A stretch of 64,000 nucleotides of DNA from the NCBI RefSeq assembly GCF_010731655.1, contig NZ_AP022619.1, forward strand, positions 1,798,001 to 1,862,000. Reading direction: 5' to 3'. The translations under genes were made by a program, and so were the position numbers. Below the pieces are notes generated by a model. It was not told the DNA's origin. It made no database searches and saw only the letters and a list, made by a program, of their open reading frames with translations. Source of the stretch: Mycobacterium paraseoulense (GTDB lineage: Bacteria; Actinomycetota; Actinomycetes; Mycobacteriales; Mycobacteriaceae). Below are positions 25,612-35,041 of this stretch, piece by piece. Numbering within the stretch: the first letter of the stretch is position 1; every line of letters begins with the position of its first letter.

Positions 25612-26189
25612 TGGTTGCGCACTCCCACGGTCAGGTCCCGCGGACGCAATACCGGCAGAACGTCATCGCGACCAAACCACGAAGGCGCGGGATGCGAGCC
25701 GGCCGGCGGCCTGGCCCAGTCCACCCATGGCCCCCAGTCCTGCCTGGTCATCTTGCTCGCATGGTCAGGGTCATGCGCGGCCGCGGCGGCGGCGTACCGT
25801 TCGGCCGCCTTGCGCGCCTCGGGCAGGATCCACCAGTCCTCTTCCGAACGCCACTTCCCATCACCGGCGTACTGAATCACTTGCATCGAGGGAAAGCCGA
25901 TCGGGGCACCCCCGGGCTCAGGGTTGTCCGCCCAATTCTCAACCTCGAAGACGACCCGCTCCCCGTCGATGTTGTACCACTTCAGCGGCGTGTAGATCTG
26001 CGGCACGGCCGCCATCGCACCCTCGACCCACACCTTGATCTCTGCCGGACCGCGGAACCTGCCCCAAAAATGTTCGCGGTAGACGGCGTCATCGGTGAAC
26101 AACGCCGCCCAGGACGCCCAATCCTCGAGTACCGGACCGGTCATGTAGTACGTCTTGAACGCAGCCTCGACCTCGTCGCGAGTAAACAT
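25608..26189 (-). CDS. NTF2/SnoaL-like protein
   Basis: A 193-residue protein with the NTF2-like cone fold: an N-terminal helix pair (DEVEAAFKTYY, WASWAALFTDDAVYREH), the internal strand WYNIDGERVVFEVENWAD, and a long helical C-terminal extension rich in Ala. Such proteins include ketosteroid isomerases, dehydratases and polyketide cyclases. The Asp-Asp of TDDAVY lies at the usual place for a catalytic acid. The ATG at 26189 is chosen over an upstream start at 26201. Its stop overlaps the SDR start, so the pair form an operon divergent from a TetR gene. Confidence 0.72.
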   Translation of the reverse strand: MFTRDEVEAAFKTYYMTGPVLEDWASWAALFTDDAVYREHFWGRFRGPAEIKVWVEGAMAAVPQIYTPLKWYNIDGERVVFEVENWADNPEPGGAPIGFPSMQVIQYAGDGKWRSEEDWWILPEARKAAERYAAAAAAHDPDHASKMTRQDWGPWVDWARPPAGSHPAPSWFGRDDVLPVLRPRDLTVGVRNQ

Positions 26190-26306
26190 CCTGCAGCACA
26201 ACCCTTCCCAGTTTTCGTACGGCTATGGCGCCGCGTCTATAGCGTTGTTACTATAGCGCTGATATATGGATTGGCAAACAGTACTGATCATCTGGAGGAG
26301 CCGATC

Positions 26307-26978
26307 GTGACAGCTGCGCGAACCAGGCACGCCCGAGCCCCCCTCAGCAGGGACGCCGTTGTCATGGCGGCGTTGCGGATCACTCACGAAGAAGGGCTCT
26401 CGGCGCTTACCGTGCGGCGGTTGTGCGCCGAGCTGTCGGTCGGAGCGCCGACCGTCTATTACCACGCGGGCAGCATGCAGGAGCTGTACGAATTGGTCAG
26501 TGACGCTGTCATAGCTCAGATCGAGGTTCCCCTCGAGGGTAGCTGGCAAGACAGGGTGATCGACCTTGTCGCGCGGACCCGCGCCATCTTCGCCCGCCAC
26601 CCCGGAGTTGCCGCCTTCGTCAACGGTCATCACCCTCTGCCAGCGGCGATCGGACTCGCCGACGCAACCATAGGCATACTCCTCGAGGAGCTCGACCACT
26701 CGACAGCCTTGACCGCCTACCACGTCATCACCGTCTACAACATGGGGCAGATGCTCATCGACGGTGCAGAGACGGCGTCGAAAGGGCGGCCTGTCAATCC
26801 CACGTTCCTGCCCCACGGAAAGTCGCCCGCGCGCTATCGCTCCTTATCAGAGGTCCGTTCGGTAACAGGACATCTCGACCCTGGAGATACCCACTTGCAG
26901 GGCTTGCGCTGGATCCTGTTCGGCGCCCGACACAATTCGCGACTCCCCGAAGAGGAAGGCACATTAACTGGTGACTGA
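26307..26978 (+). CDS. TetR-family regulator
   Basis: A 223-residue regulator with a TetR helix-turn-helix (SRDAVVMAALRITHEEG, then SVGAPTVYYHAGS) and a C-terminal ligand domain without clear family. GGAGGAG precedes the GTG start. The 117-base divergent gap holds two direct CTATAGCG repeats around 26235-26257, which may be its binding site. Its end overlaps the start of the following NTF2-like gene by eight bases. It likely represses both divergent units. Confidence 0.82.
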   Translation: MTAARTRHARAPLSRDAVVMAALRITHEEGLSALTVRRLCAELSVGAPTVYYHAGSMQELYELVSDAVIAQIEVPLEGSWQDRVIDLVARTRAIFARHPGVAAFVNGHHPLPAAIGLADATIGILLEELDHSTALTAYHVITVYNMGQMLIDGAETASKGRPVNPTFLPHGKSPARYRSLSEVRSVTGHLDPGDTHLQGLRWILFGARHNSRLPEEEGTLTGD

Positions 26979-27432
26979 ATCAAACGCGCGCCGAGACGAG
27001 CTCATTGGGGTTGCATGGGAACCCTGGCATCTGTTCAGCGAGGGCAAAATTGACGAAGGCCTGAGTCTGCTGTCCGATGACGGAACGTTCTGGGAAGTGT
27101 CCAGCCGCGAGTCGCGCCCCATGCCTGAGATGAAAACCTTTATCGCGCAATTGCTCTCGATCGTTCCGATTCGCTTCACCTTGATCGATGCGATCGTGGA
27201 GGGCAACCGGGCCGTGCTCCTGGCGGAGAGCGAGGGCCACATCGACGCCAACGAGTATTACCGGAACGCGTACTCCTTCGTCGTGCGGGTCGATCCCGCC
27301 TCCGGGCAAGTCGTCTCAGTACGCGAATACAGTGACACATTGCATGGCTTCAAAGTTCTGGTGCCCGTTCTGCGGCGGGCAAGCATCGCAAGAAATGAAA
27401 CCTCGGCGTCGGCCGAGGTCATCGAGAGCTGA
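26971..27432 (+). CDS. NTF2/ketosteroid isomerase-like protein
   Basis: A 153-residue NTF2-fold protein: N-terminal helices (WEPWHLFSEGKIDEGLSLL), the SDDGTFWE loop, and strands around AVLLAESEGHI and YSFVVRVD. It lacks clear catalytic Asp pairs of true isomerases, so a binding or weak isomerase role is possible. The GTG start lies inside the end of the TetR gene and an SDR follows after seven bases. A second NTF2-like gene lies in the divergent operon. Confidence 0.72.
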   Translation: MTESNARRDELIGVAWEPWHLFSEGKIDEGLSLLSDDGTFWEVSSRESRPMPEMKTFIAQLLSIVPIRFTLIDAIVEGNRAVLLAESEGHIDANEYYRNAYSFVVRVDPASGQVVSVREYSDTLHGFKVLVPVLRRASIARNETSASAEVIES

Positions 27433-27439
27433 GGGAGCC

Positions 27440-28414
27440 ATGACGGAGGTGCGTTTCGATGGCCAGGTCGTGATCGTGACGGGCGCCGGACGAGGTATGG
27501 GCAGAGCGCATGCGCTGCTATTGGCCGAACGCGGAGCCACTGTCGTGGTGAACGACGTGGGAAGCGGCATGCACGGCAGCGGCAGCGATACTGGCCCGGC
27601 GGACGACGTCGTCGCCGAGATCCAAACCAGGGGCGGCAACGCGATCGCGAATTTCGACGATGTGTCGACGTCTCGCGGATGCGATGCGCTGGTTGCGGCG
27701 GCGGTCTCCGAATTCGGACGGGTGGACGCGGTGCTGCACAACGCGGGGGTGTTCACGTTCACCCCGCTGGCGCAAATTCACGACGGCACCTGGGACCATA
27801 TCCGCAGCGTCTCGCTAGACGCGTCGCTGTTCCTGACTCGCGCAGCGTGGCCGCACTTCGTCGCGCAGGGCGGCGGGTCGGTTCTCTACATCTCTTCCGG
27901 AGCCGGCCTGTACGGGTCGCCGACACTCGCGCATTACGGTGCGGCCAAGACCGGAATGATGGGTTTGGCCCGCGTGGCCGCCCACGAGGGCGCTTCGGCC
28001 AACATCCGCGCCAACGTGCTCGCCGTCGGTGCGCATACCCGGATGACCGCCCATATGCTGAAGGACAGCCCCAACCTGGAGAAGTTCTGGGAGAACTATT
28101 ATCGCCCGGAGCTGGTCAGTGCCGCGGCGGCGTGGCTGGTTCACCCCGACTGCACGGCGAACGGCCGGTTTTACGAGGCGATGGGCAGCCGAGTAGCGAG
28201 GTTCGACTACGTCGAGTCACGCGGTCTGTGTCACCTCGATCTCACAGTCGACGATGTGCGCGACCACTTCGCAGAGATCGATGAATTCGGAGACCTCGGG
28301 AGCAGCCACGTGTTCGAGGACCAGGTCGCCTACGGCGAGTTCCTCATGAAACTTCATATCGAAATGGGCGCCACGCCGCCGGAACCCGACGCCGTTATGC
28401 CGCAACAAGTGTGA
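27440..28414 (+). CDS. Short-chain dehydrogenase/reductase, long form
   Basis: A 324-residue SDR with TGAGRGMG at 14-21, the NAG motif, Tyr166 and Lys170 in YGAAK, and a C-terminal extension of about 70 residues. The N-terminal pattern TGAGRGMGRAHALLLAERGA resembles the mycofactocin-coupled and the peroxisomal multifunctional-type dehydrogenases. GAGGGAG precedes the ATG. It is the last gene of TetR, NTF2 and SDR, and a strong hairpin follows the stop codon. Confidence 0.84.
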   Translation: MTEVRFDGQVVIVTGAGRGMGRAHALLLAERGATVVVNDVGSGMHGSGSDTGPADDVVAEIQTRGGNAIANFDDVSTSRGCDALVAAAVSEFGRVDAVLHNAGVFTFTPLAQIHDGTWDHIRSVSLDASLFLTRAAWPHFVAQGGGSVLYISSGAGLYGSPTLAHYGAAKTGMMGLARVAAHEGASANIRANVLAVGAHTRMTAHMLKDSPNLEKFWENYYRPELVSAAAAWLVHPDCTANGRFYEAMGSRVARFDYVESRGLCHLDLTVDDVRDHFAEIDEFGDLGSSHVFEDQVAYGEFLMKLHIEMGATPPEPDAVMPQQV

Positions 28415-28437
28415 ACCTCGGGAAACCCGAGCTTCAC
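28411..28437. terminator. Hairpin terminator overlapping the SDR stop codon
   Basis: The sequence GTGAAC-CTCGGG-AAA-CCCGAG-CTTCAC forms an 11-base-pair stem with a single mismatch and a three-base loop, starting at the SDR stop codon and lying before the convergent GntR gene. Confidence 0.7.
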
Positions 28438-28539
28438 CATCTGGAAGCGGCTGTTATGGCGATGAGAATTCATGAATATGGAGTCTCAAGGGCGTCGGCA
28501 TGATCAGTTTTCTCGAGCACCTGCCGGTCTGATGGGGGC

Positions 28540-29304
28540 TCATTCGAGCAGGTCGACGACTGAACCCGCGACCCCGGAGCTGCGCAACCGGGCGCTGGTC
28601 GCAAGAATATGCTTGCGCCACAGCGCTTCCGCCCCGGCCGCGTCCTTATCCGCGATGAGTTCGACGACCTTCGCGTGAGTGCGGGTGGCCGCCGCCGCAC
28701 TGGCGGCCGACGAAGGACTCGAACCGCCGTTGTCATCGACGTAGCTCTGCGTCGCGAGCTCGATGATGTGGCGGATCACATCGCTGAGGACCGCGAGCGT
28801 CTGATTTCCCGCCATGTCGATGACCAACCGGTGGAACTCGTTCTGCAGTTCGAGCAGGTGCCCGGGGTCCACGTTCACGTCGCGCTCGGCGGTCACCGCT
28901 TCGCGCAGGCGTTTCAAGTCGTCGGCGCTCCGATTGCGCGCGAGCATCGCAACACAGGGTCCCTCGATGGCCGCGGCTGCGGTGAACACGTCCGCGGTCG
29001 TCGCCTGGCGGTACTCCAGCAGCAGTCCGGCGTAATGAGCGGCCTTCTGCACGCGCGGCACGCTTACCTCGATGCCGCCGCGCGAGCCTCGTTTGACGAC
29101 GACGAGCGACTCGGATTCGAGCACCCTGATCGCCTCGCGTAGCGTGGGCCTTGAAACGCCGAACTGGTTGAGCAAATCTGCTTCACTAGGCAGCACGTCC
29201 CCCTCGGTGAGCTCGCCGCGGATGATTCTGCGGCGCAGCTGGCGTGCGATGACGTCCGCAGCGCGTCCGACGGGCTCGCCATCGCCCTTTACCTTCACCG
29301 GCAT
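28540..29304 (-). CDS. GntR/FadR-type regulator (FCD domain)
   Basis: A 254-residue regulator. The winged helix is at about 13-80 (SEADLLNQFGVSRPTLREAI), followed by the wing KRGSRGGIEV and a helical FCD domain with ELQNEFHRLVIDMAGNQ. The layout is close to that of the regulator at 17811. A Ser/Ala-rich stretch near residue 200 is probably a flexible linker. It lies between the TetR-NTF2-SDR unit and a second TetR gene; the target genes cannot be told. Confidence 0.85.
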   Translation of the reverse strand: MPVKVKGDGEPVGRAADVIARQLRRRIIRGELTEGDVLPSEADLLNQFGVSRPTLREAIRVLESESLVVVKRGSRGGIEVSVPRVQKAAHYAGLLLEYRQATTADVFTAAAAIEGPCVAMLARNRSADDLKRLREAVTAERDVNVDPGHLLELQNEFHRLVIDMAGNQTLAVLSDVIRHIIELATQSYVDDNGGSSPSSAASAAAATRTHAKVVELIADKDAAGAEALWRKHILATSARLRSSGVAGSVVDLLE

Positions 29305-29397
29305 CGCTCTACTTTAAACACCCGGCTCTTGATCGATGGGTAGGCAGGGCGGCTCTGAGCAGCGCGCCCCTCCGGTCCATCGCCTCAGTGGCGGGCT

Positions 29398-29997
29398 TCA
29401 GCCGCGTACCGCCGTCAATCCCTCCCACAGCGCGTCGATGATTTCCCGCTGGGCGGCCGGCGACGGCGGTTGCCGGCCCGGGGCCCGGATAGTCCGCATG
29501 TACATGACGCCGATCAGCGCATCTGCCGCCCATCGGACGTCCGCATCGGGCGGTAAAAGCCGCTCCCGTACGGCGCTTTCCAACAGACCCACGAGCCGCT
29601 TACCCGCCTTGGCGATCACCTTGTCCTGGAATGCGGCGTAGAGCTCCGGGTGCCGCGGAGCGTCCGCGATCAGGCGCAGCTGAATAGACAGCATCTCCGG
29701 TGCCATGACCCTACCCAGGTGCGCGACGATGGCGTCGAGCTCGGCTCGCACGCCGGCCTCCGGTCGCGGCCGCGGCCACTCGATGAGCCGCTCCAGCGTG
29801 TCGAGAATCAACGCATCCCGATTCGGCCACCGCAGCAGCAGGCTCGGGCGGGCGACTCCCGAACGGCGCGCGACGCCGCGCATGCTGAACCCCTCGAACC
29901 CGCGCGCGGCCAGTTCCTGCTTGGCCGCGGCGTAAACACGGTTTTCCGTCGACGGATCGCGGGGCCGCCCCGGAGCCGATACCGGGTGGACGTCCAT
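29398..29997 (-). CDS. TetR-family regulator
   Basis: A 199-residue TetR protein with the helix-turn-helix at about 18-62 (FSMRGVARRSGVARPSLLLRWPNRDALI). The C-terminal domain has the Pro-Arg-His-Pro-Glu-Leu pattern of the TetR_C_16 or AcrR-like groups. It follows the amidohydrolase gene by 13 bases in the same direction, so it may be the local regulator of that enzyme. Confidence 0.82.
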   Translation of the reverse strand: MDVHPVSAPGRPRDPSTENRVYAAAKQELAARGFEGFSMRGVARRSGVARPSLLLRWPNRDALILDTLERLIEWPRPRPEAGVRAELDAIVAHLGRVMAPEMLSIQLRLIADAPRHPELYAAFQDKVIAKAGKRLVGLLESAVRERLLPPDADVRWAADALIGVMYMRTIRAPGRQPPSPAAQREIIDALWEGLTAVRG

Positions 29998-30010
29998 GTC
30001 AGGCTCCTGG

Positions 30011-31210
30011 CTATTTCAGCAAGGCCAGCCCGTTGTCGCGCAAGAATTCCCGGCGACGCGTCTCGTCGAGACCCTCGACCTTTAGATACATCTCGGCCGG
30101 CTCGCGCAGCCCCTCGGCGTGCGGCCAGTCGGACCCCATGACAAGGGCCTCGGTTCCGCCGAGCGCCTCGACGAGCTTGACCGTGTCGTCCTCGGGGTAG
30201 GGCACGACGTTGACGTGTCGCTTGAAGATCTCGCTGGGCCGTTCGGTGAGTGGCCCTCCGAGCCACGGGCCCAGCCGCGCCATGCCGCGACTCTTGTCCA
30301 TGTGGCTGATGAAGTGAGGAATCCACGCTGCACCGTGCTCGCTGACCAGAACCCGAATGTCGGGGAACCGCCCGAAGAGGTTGTCGAAGATCAGCGCTGA
30401 CAGGGTGTCGGTGATCGGCCGCTCACCGTAGGTGTTCTGCCACTGCCAGGCGGAGAACTGGAACGGCGGCCCCATCTTCCAGCCCCACTGCGAAGCGACG
30501 TGCTCCTGATAATGATTCTCCGAAATGTGATAGCAAATCACCGCTTTCGCTTCGTTGATGCGAGCCCAGAAGGGGTCGAAGTACGGGTCACCGGGACTAC
30601 GGCCGTACGCCGGTCCGGTGCACAGGTAGATGAAACGCGCTCCGGCATCGAGGACCCGATCGAGCTCGGCGACCGCGCGGTCGAGGTCGCGCAGCGAGTT
30701 CAGCGCCGGCGCATAGATGGTGTCTTTGTAGTTGAATCCCCAGTCCTCGTCGATCCACTTGTTGAACGACTCGAAGTTGTCATACAGCGGATCGATGCCG
30801 TCGAGGAAGGGCTCCGCCAGCAGCGCCCAGCCGCCCGGATACATGATGGACCGCTCGATCTGTTGCTCAGCGAGCTGTTTGATCCGCGCGTCTCTGTCGA
30901 GGTACTCGATCTGGACCGGCTCGAAGAACCGTTCGGCGTCGGCGGCGTTACCCGACGCTCGCTGCTTGAGCATCTCGACCAGCGAGCCCGGAACGTAGGC
31001 CTTGTCCGGGTCGGTCTCGAACGCGGTGACGATGCGCTGGTTGGCGAGGAGCGCCTTGCCACCGGTCGGGGTATCGATCAGATGCACCGCGGTGTCGAGC
31101 TTCGCCTTGGGCATGAATCTGGTGAAGCAGTCCTTGGCCTCGTAGGAGTGCTGATCGAAGTCGACCAGTTTGTAGGGCAGTGGTCCGACGGTGTCCTGTA
31201 TCAAGGCCAT
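30011..31210 (-). CDS. Amidohydrolase family protein (metal-dependent, PF04909-like)
   Basis: A 399-residue TIM-barrel hydrolase of the decarboxylase-like amidohydrolase group. Metal ligands are visible as Asp19 and His21 in DFDQHSYE, His in CYHISENH, His in SEHGAAW and Asp in GSDWPH. Mycobacterial members are often found with steroid or aromatic catabolic genes and may act as hydrolases or non-oxidative decarboxylases. The ATG at 31210 is followed by an N-terminal stretch typical of the group. Co-directional with a TetR gene. Confidence 0.85.
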   Translation of the reverse strand: MALIQDTVGPLPYKLVDFDQHSYEAKDCFTRFMPKAKLDTAVHLIDTPTGGKALLANQRIVTAFETDPDKAYVPGSLVEMLKQRASGNAADAERFFEPVQIEYLDRDARIKQLAEQQIERSIMYPGGWALLAEPFLDGIDPLYDNFESFNKWIDEDWGFNYKDTIYAPALNSLRDLDRAVAELDRVLDAGARFIYLCTGPAYGRSPGDPYFDPFWARINEAKAVICYHISENHYQEHVASQWGWKMGPPFQFSAWQWQNTYGERPITDTLSALIFDNLFGRFPDIRVLVSEHGAAWIPHFISHMDKSRGMARLGPWLGGPLTERPSEIFKRHVNVVPYPEDDTVKLVEALGGTEALVMGSDWPHAEGLREPAEMYLKVEGLDETRRREFLRDNGLALLK

Positions 31211-31543
31211 GTCAATTCTCCATCCTTAACGTGTCGCTTAATAATATACCGCATTGGTATGTAATCACGCCAGACCTTACTTCGGCAGCAGCGCGCTCAG
31301 TCCGTACGCTGATCGACGGCGGTCCCGGCCTCTTGACGGACATACCTGACAAGTCCGTCGGCTATCGCTCGACGTTGGCGCAACACATCACCCTGAGCCC
31401 CGTTGGTGAGCGGCACGGACAGCGCTGGTTTCCAATAGTTGACAAGTGCGTCGAAAGAAACTTAGCCTGGCAAAACGCCGCCTGAGCCGCGATCGGCGAC
31501 GCATCTTGAGCAGAACTCACTACTACGAACTGAGGGACGGATC
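31211..31543. other. Divergent intergenic region with inverted repeat ATACC-GCATT-GGTAT
   Basis: No gene is seen in these 330 bases between the divergent amidohydrolase and SDR genes. A perfect 5-5-5 inverted repeat at 31246-31260 lies 36 bases before the amidohydrolase ATG in an AT-rich stretch and is a candidate operator for the TetR at 29398. Confidence 0.4.
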
Positions 31544-32377
31544 ATGGGTAAGTTGGACGGCCGCGTTGCATTCATCACCGGCGCTGGCCGCGGCCAGGGA
31601 CGCGCTCATGCCGTCCGCCTGGCCGAAGAGGGTGCTGACATCATCGGCGTCGACGTCTGCGCCGACCTTCCTACCGTCCCGTATCCGCTCGCCTCACGGG
31701 ACGATCTCGAGCACACCGCGAAGCTCGTCGCCGAGGCCGGGACACGCGTCGTGACCAAAGTTGCCGACGTGCGGGACATCAACGCGTTGCGCACTGCGTT
31801 CAATGAGGGTGTGGCGGAACTCGGTGGGCGCATCGACATCGTGGTGGCCAACGCGGGAATCATGCACTTCGGCGACGTGGATGAGAACCACGAGGACGAC
31901 GACGCGTCGTGGGAACTCGCAGTCGCCGTCCTGCTGGGCGGGGTGCGCAACACCATCAAGGTGGCCAGGCAGCCCTTGATCGACGGCGGGCGCGGCGGTT
32001 CGATCATCATCACCAGCTCAGCAGCCGGACTCAAGGGCATGTCCGACGGAAACGGCGGCCCGGACGGCTACGTGGCGTCCAAGCACGGCGTCGTCGGGCT
32101 CATGCGAACCTACGCCAACCTCCTTGCCCCGCACAATATTCGGGTAAACACCATCCATCCGACCGGTGTGATGACTCCGATGATCATGAATGAGTCATTC
32201 GTCGCGTGGGTGGCAACCCACCCAGAGATCGCCGACCGGATGACCAACCCGATGCCGGTGCCCGCACTCGACCCCAGGGACGTCAGTCACACCGTAGCCT
32301 TCCTCGCTTCCGACGAGGCGAAGTACATCACCGGCGTGACGCTGCCCGTCGACGCCGGCTTCAACGCCCGGTTGTAA
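31544..32377 (+). CDS. Mycofactocin-coupled-type SDR
   Basis: A 277-residue SDR with TGAGRGQG at 12-19, the sequence GRAHAVRLAEEGADIIGVDV and the insertion containing YPLASRDDLEHT, which together mark the mycofactocin-dependent SDR subfamily (NAD held permanently and reoxidised through mycofactocin). Tyr176 and Lys180 in YVASK are catalytic. The final segment YITGVTLPVDAGFN is also typical. The mycofactocin genes themselves are not in this window. It probably oxidises a secondary alcohol such as a hydroxysteroid or carveol-like compound. Confidence 0.85.
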   Translation: MGKLDGRVAFITGAGRGQGRAHAVRLAEEGADIIGVDVCADLPTVPYPLASRDDLEHTAKLVAEAGTRVVTKVADVRDINALRTAFNEGVAELGGRIDIVVANAGIMHFGDVDENHEDDDASWELAVAVLLGGVRNTIKVARQPLIDGGRGGSIIITSSAAGLKGMSDGNGGPDGYVASKHGVVGLMRTYANLLAPHNIRVNTIHPTGVMTPMIMNESFVAWVATHPEIADRMTNPMPVPALDPRDVSHTVAFLASDEAKYITGVTLPVDAGFNARL

Positions 32378-32398
32378 TTCCTGCGAACTGCAACCGAT

Positions 32399-32426
32399 AT
32401 GGCGGGGACTTCGCCGTACCCGCCAT
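32399..32426. terminator. Hairpin between convergent SDR and TetR genes
   Basis: An 8-base stem (ATGGCGGG / CCCGCCAT) with a 12-base loop lies 22 bases after the SDR stop and 19 bases before the TetR stop, so it could serve both genes. Confidence 0.55.
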
Positions 32427-32444
32427 GCCGCGGTGACCGCAACA

Positions 32445-33023
32445 TCAAGCCTGCAAACCTGCAGTGAGCATGGCCGCGAGTTCGCGGTACGCACTCGCAT
32501 CGTCGAGGCCCACCTCGTGGCGAACCGCACCCCGCTGTATCCGGACCATCATCGTGGCGGCCATGTCGGCGGCGAACGCCGCGTGGACCGGTCGAAACTC
32601 GCCGGCCGCAACGCCTTCGCCGATAAGTTCCGAGACCCGTCGTGTCGCGATGCGCGTGTTTCTGGCGTACACCTCCCGAGCCGCCGCGTGGGAGTTGACG
32701 TCCGCCATGAACGCGTCTGATGCGACATCCAGGGCGGCGCCCACGGCGGACAGGTACGCGGTGATCCGATCGCGTGCGCCCGTCGCGCCGGCGACCTCGC
32801 GTTCGACGTCCTCGGTAGCCCGGCGGAAGAAGTGGACGACGACGGCTCGGATGAGCTGCTCGCGACTGTCGACCAATTTGTAGAGCGTCGACTTCGAGCA
32901 ACCGCAATGCGTTGCGATGTCGTCCAGGGTGACCTCGATGAATCCGCGACTGAGGAACATCTCCACGACGGCCTCGAATAGCTCGGCGCGACGATCGATG
33001 TTTGAAGGAGGCCTGCCGGTCAC
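32445..33023 (-). CDS. TetR-family regulator
   Basis: A 192-residue TetR protein with the helix-turn-helix FIEVTLDDIATHCGCSKSTL and the following YKLVDSREQLI helix. The first codon is GTG. It is divergent from the FadE-EchA pair at 33103 across an 80-base gap that holds the 8-base palindrome ACTATAGT at 33048-33055, so it is the likely regulator of that pair. Confidence 0.83.
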   Translation of the reverse strand: MTGRPPSNIDRRAELFEAVVEMFLSRGFIEVTLDDIATHCGCSKSTLYKLVDSREQLIRAVVVHFFRRATEDVEREVAGATGARDRITAYLSAVGAALDVASDAFMADVNSHAAAREVYARNTRIATRRVSELIGEGVAAGEFRPVHAAFAADMAATMMVRIQRGAVRHEVGLDDASAYRELAAMLTAGLQA

Positions 33024-33102
33024 GACTGAATGATACTGCGAAAGGCACTATAGTACGGTTTTGCGTATAGCCCCGCCGAGATGACCGACGAGAGGAGCTC
33101 GT

Positions 33103-34242
33103 ATGTCCGTCGACCGGCTGTTGCCCAGCGACGAAGCCGCCGAACTGATCGCGCTCGCCCGTGACGTCGCCGACAAGGTCCTGGAGCCGATCGTCGACGA
33201 GCACGAGAAGAACGAGACGTATCCCGAAGGCGTCTTCGCACAATTGGGGGCGGCGGGGCTGCTGAGCCTGCCGCAGCCCGAGGAATGGGGTGGCGGCGGC
33301 CAGCCATTCGAGGTCTACCTTCAGGTACTCGAGGAACTCGCCGCGCGTTGGGCCGCCGTCGCGGTCGCAGTCAGCGTGCACAGCCTGTCGTCGCACCCGC
33401 TGCTGGCCTTCGGTACCGAGGAGCAGAAGGGACGCTGGCTCCCGGACATGCTGTCCGGCAACCGGATCGGCGCCTACAGCTTGAGCGAGCCGCAGGCCGG
33501 TTCCGACCCGGCCGCACTGCGGTGCGCCGCGAAGGCGGACGGTGACGGATACATCCTGAACGGGTCTAAGTCGTGGATCACACACGGTGGTGTCGCGGAC
33601 TTCTACACGCTGTTCGCACGCACGGGTGAAGGTTCAAAGGGCATCTCGTGTTTCCTGGTGCCAAGCGAGCTGGACGGACTGAGCTTCGGCAGACCCGAGG
33701 AGAAGATGGGTCTGCACGCCGTGCCCACCACATCGGCGTTCTACGACAACGCCCGCATCGACGGCGATCGGCGCATCGGCGCAGAGGGCCAGGGCCTGCA
33801 CATCGCTTTCAGCGCGCTGGATGGCGGGCGGCTCGGCATCGCCGCAGTCGCCGTCGGCCTGGCGCAGGCCGCACTCGACGAGGCCACCCGATACGCCAAC
33901 GAACGAACGGCCTTCGGCCGCAGGATCATCGACCACCAGGGGCTCGGTTTCCTACTCGCCGACATGAGCGCCGCGGTGGTCAGCGCCCGCGCCACATATC
34001 TCGATGCTGCACGCCGACGCGACCGCGGCAGGCCGTACGGCGCACAGGCTAGCGTTGCCAAGCTCGTCGCCACAGATGCCGCGATGAAGGTGACGACGGA
34101 CGCCGTGCAGGTATTCGGCGGCGCCGGCTATACCCGCGACTACCGCGTGGAGCGCTATATGCGTGAGGCCAAGATCACGCAGATCTTCGAGGGCACCAAC
34201 CAAATTCAGCGGCTCGTTATCGCGCGCGGGCTAGCCGACTGA
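33103..34242 (+). CDS. Acyl-CoA dehydrogenase (short-chain type)
   Basis: A 379-residue FadE with all short-chain-type features: YSLSEPQAGSDPAALRC, NGSKSWITHGG, the RTAFGRRIIDHQG flavin segment, GGAGYTRDYRVERYMRE and the catalytic Glu363 in FEGTNQIQ. It should introduce a 2,3 double bond in an acyl-CoA and pass electrons to ETF. An enoyl-CoA hydratase follows 19 bases later, so the two carry out consecutive beta-oxidation steps. Confidence 0.9.
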   Translation: MSVDRLLPSDEAAELIALARDVADKVLEPIVDEHEKNETYPEGVFAQLGAAGLLSLPQPEEWGGGGQPFEVYLQVLEELAARWAAVAVAVSVHSLSSHPLLAFGTEEQKGRWLPDMLSGNRIGAYSLSEPQAGSDPAALRCAAKADGDGYILNGSKSWITHGGVADFYTLFARTGEGSKGISCFLVPSELDGLSFGRPEEKMGLHAVPTTSAFYDNARIDGDRRIGAEGQGLHIAFSALDGGRLGIAAVAVGLAQAALDEATRYANERTAFGRRIIDHQGLGFLLADMSAAVVSARATYLDAARRRDRGRPYGAQASVAKLVATDAAMKVTTDAVQVFGGAGYTRDYRVERYMREAKITQIFEGTNQIQRLVIARGLAD

Positions 34243-34261
34243 GCGGGGAGGGCAGTACACC

Positions 34262-35041
34262 ATGGACGAGTACACGACGATCACCGCCGACGTATCCGGA
34301 CCCATCGCACGGATCGTGCTGAATCGCCCGTCAGCGGCGAACACCATGAACCTCACCATGACCGAGGAACTGGCGGACGTCGCGGCTCGCTGCGCCTTCG
34401 CCGGGGTCAAGGCCGTCCTGTTGACAGGGAGCGGCCGATTCTTCTGCGCGGGCGGGGATCTCGGGGATTTCTCGACAGCGCCAGATCGCGGGCGCCACAT
34501 CAAGAAGGTCGCGGATGCGCTGCACCGCGCGATGTCGACGTTCGCCCGGATGGACGCAATCGTCATCACCGCCGTCAACGGTGTAGCCGCCGGCGCGGGA
34601 ATGTCACTGGCGGCCAGCGGTGATCTCGTCGTGGCCGCCCGGTCGGCCTCGTTCACTATGGCCTACACCAGGGTCGGGTTGAGCCCCGATGGAAGCGCGT
34701 CGTTCGTTCTACCGCGCCTCATCGGGTTGCGTCGCACGCAGGAGTTGATGCTGACGAACCGCACGCTGAACGCGGATGAAGCGCTGCAGTGGAATCTGAT
34801 AACTGAGGTGGTCGACGACGATCGACTCGAGGCACGAGCGAGCGAACTGGCTGCGACGATCGCAAGCGGCCCAGCGCGTGCCCAATCCTCGGTGAAGAAG
34901 CTGCTGCTCGCCACGTTCGGTACCGGGCTCGAGGAACAGATGGAAACCGAGGGCCAGCTGATAGCCCGGAACGCCGCCAGCGCGGACGGCATCGAAGGGG
35001 TCGACGCGTTCGCGGCGAAGCGCGCCGCGCAATTCGCCTGA
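34262..35041 (+). CDS. Enoyl-CoA hydratase/isomerase (intact copy of a duplicated gene)
   Basis: A 259-residue crotonase with oxyanion-hole segments FCAGGDLGDF and NGVAAGAGMSLAA and a C-terminal helical cap. The usual catalytic Glu in the TMAYTRVGLSPDGS segment is not obvious, so isomerase or other crotonase chemistry is possible. Bases 34297-35041 are repeated at 48421-49165 with high identity and exactly the same length. This copy has the complete 5' end with GGGGAGGG before the ATG, and it follows the FadE gene. Confidence 0.88.
   Translation: MDEYTTITADVSGPIARIVLNRPSAANTMNLTMTEELADVAARCAFAGVKAVLLTGSGRFFCAGGDLGDFSTAPDRGRHIKKVADALHRAMSTFARMDAIVITAVNGVAAGAGMSLAASGDLVVAARSASFTMAYTRVGLSPDGSASFVLPRLIGLRRTQELMLTNRTLNADEALQWNLITEVVDDDRLEARASELAATIASGPARAQSSVKKLLLATFGTGLEEQMETEGQLIARNAASADGIEGVDAFAAKRAAQFA

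Noticed and set aside
32287..33585. A 432-codon minus-strand frame
   Set aside because: It crosses the SDR end, the TetR gene and the start of the FadE gene, all of which have clear domains in other frames.
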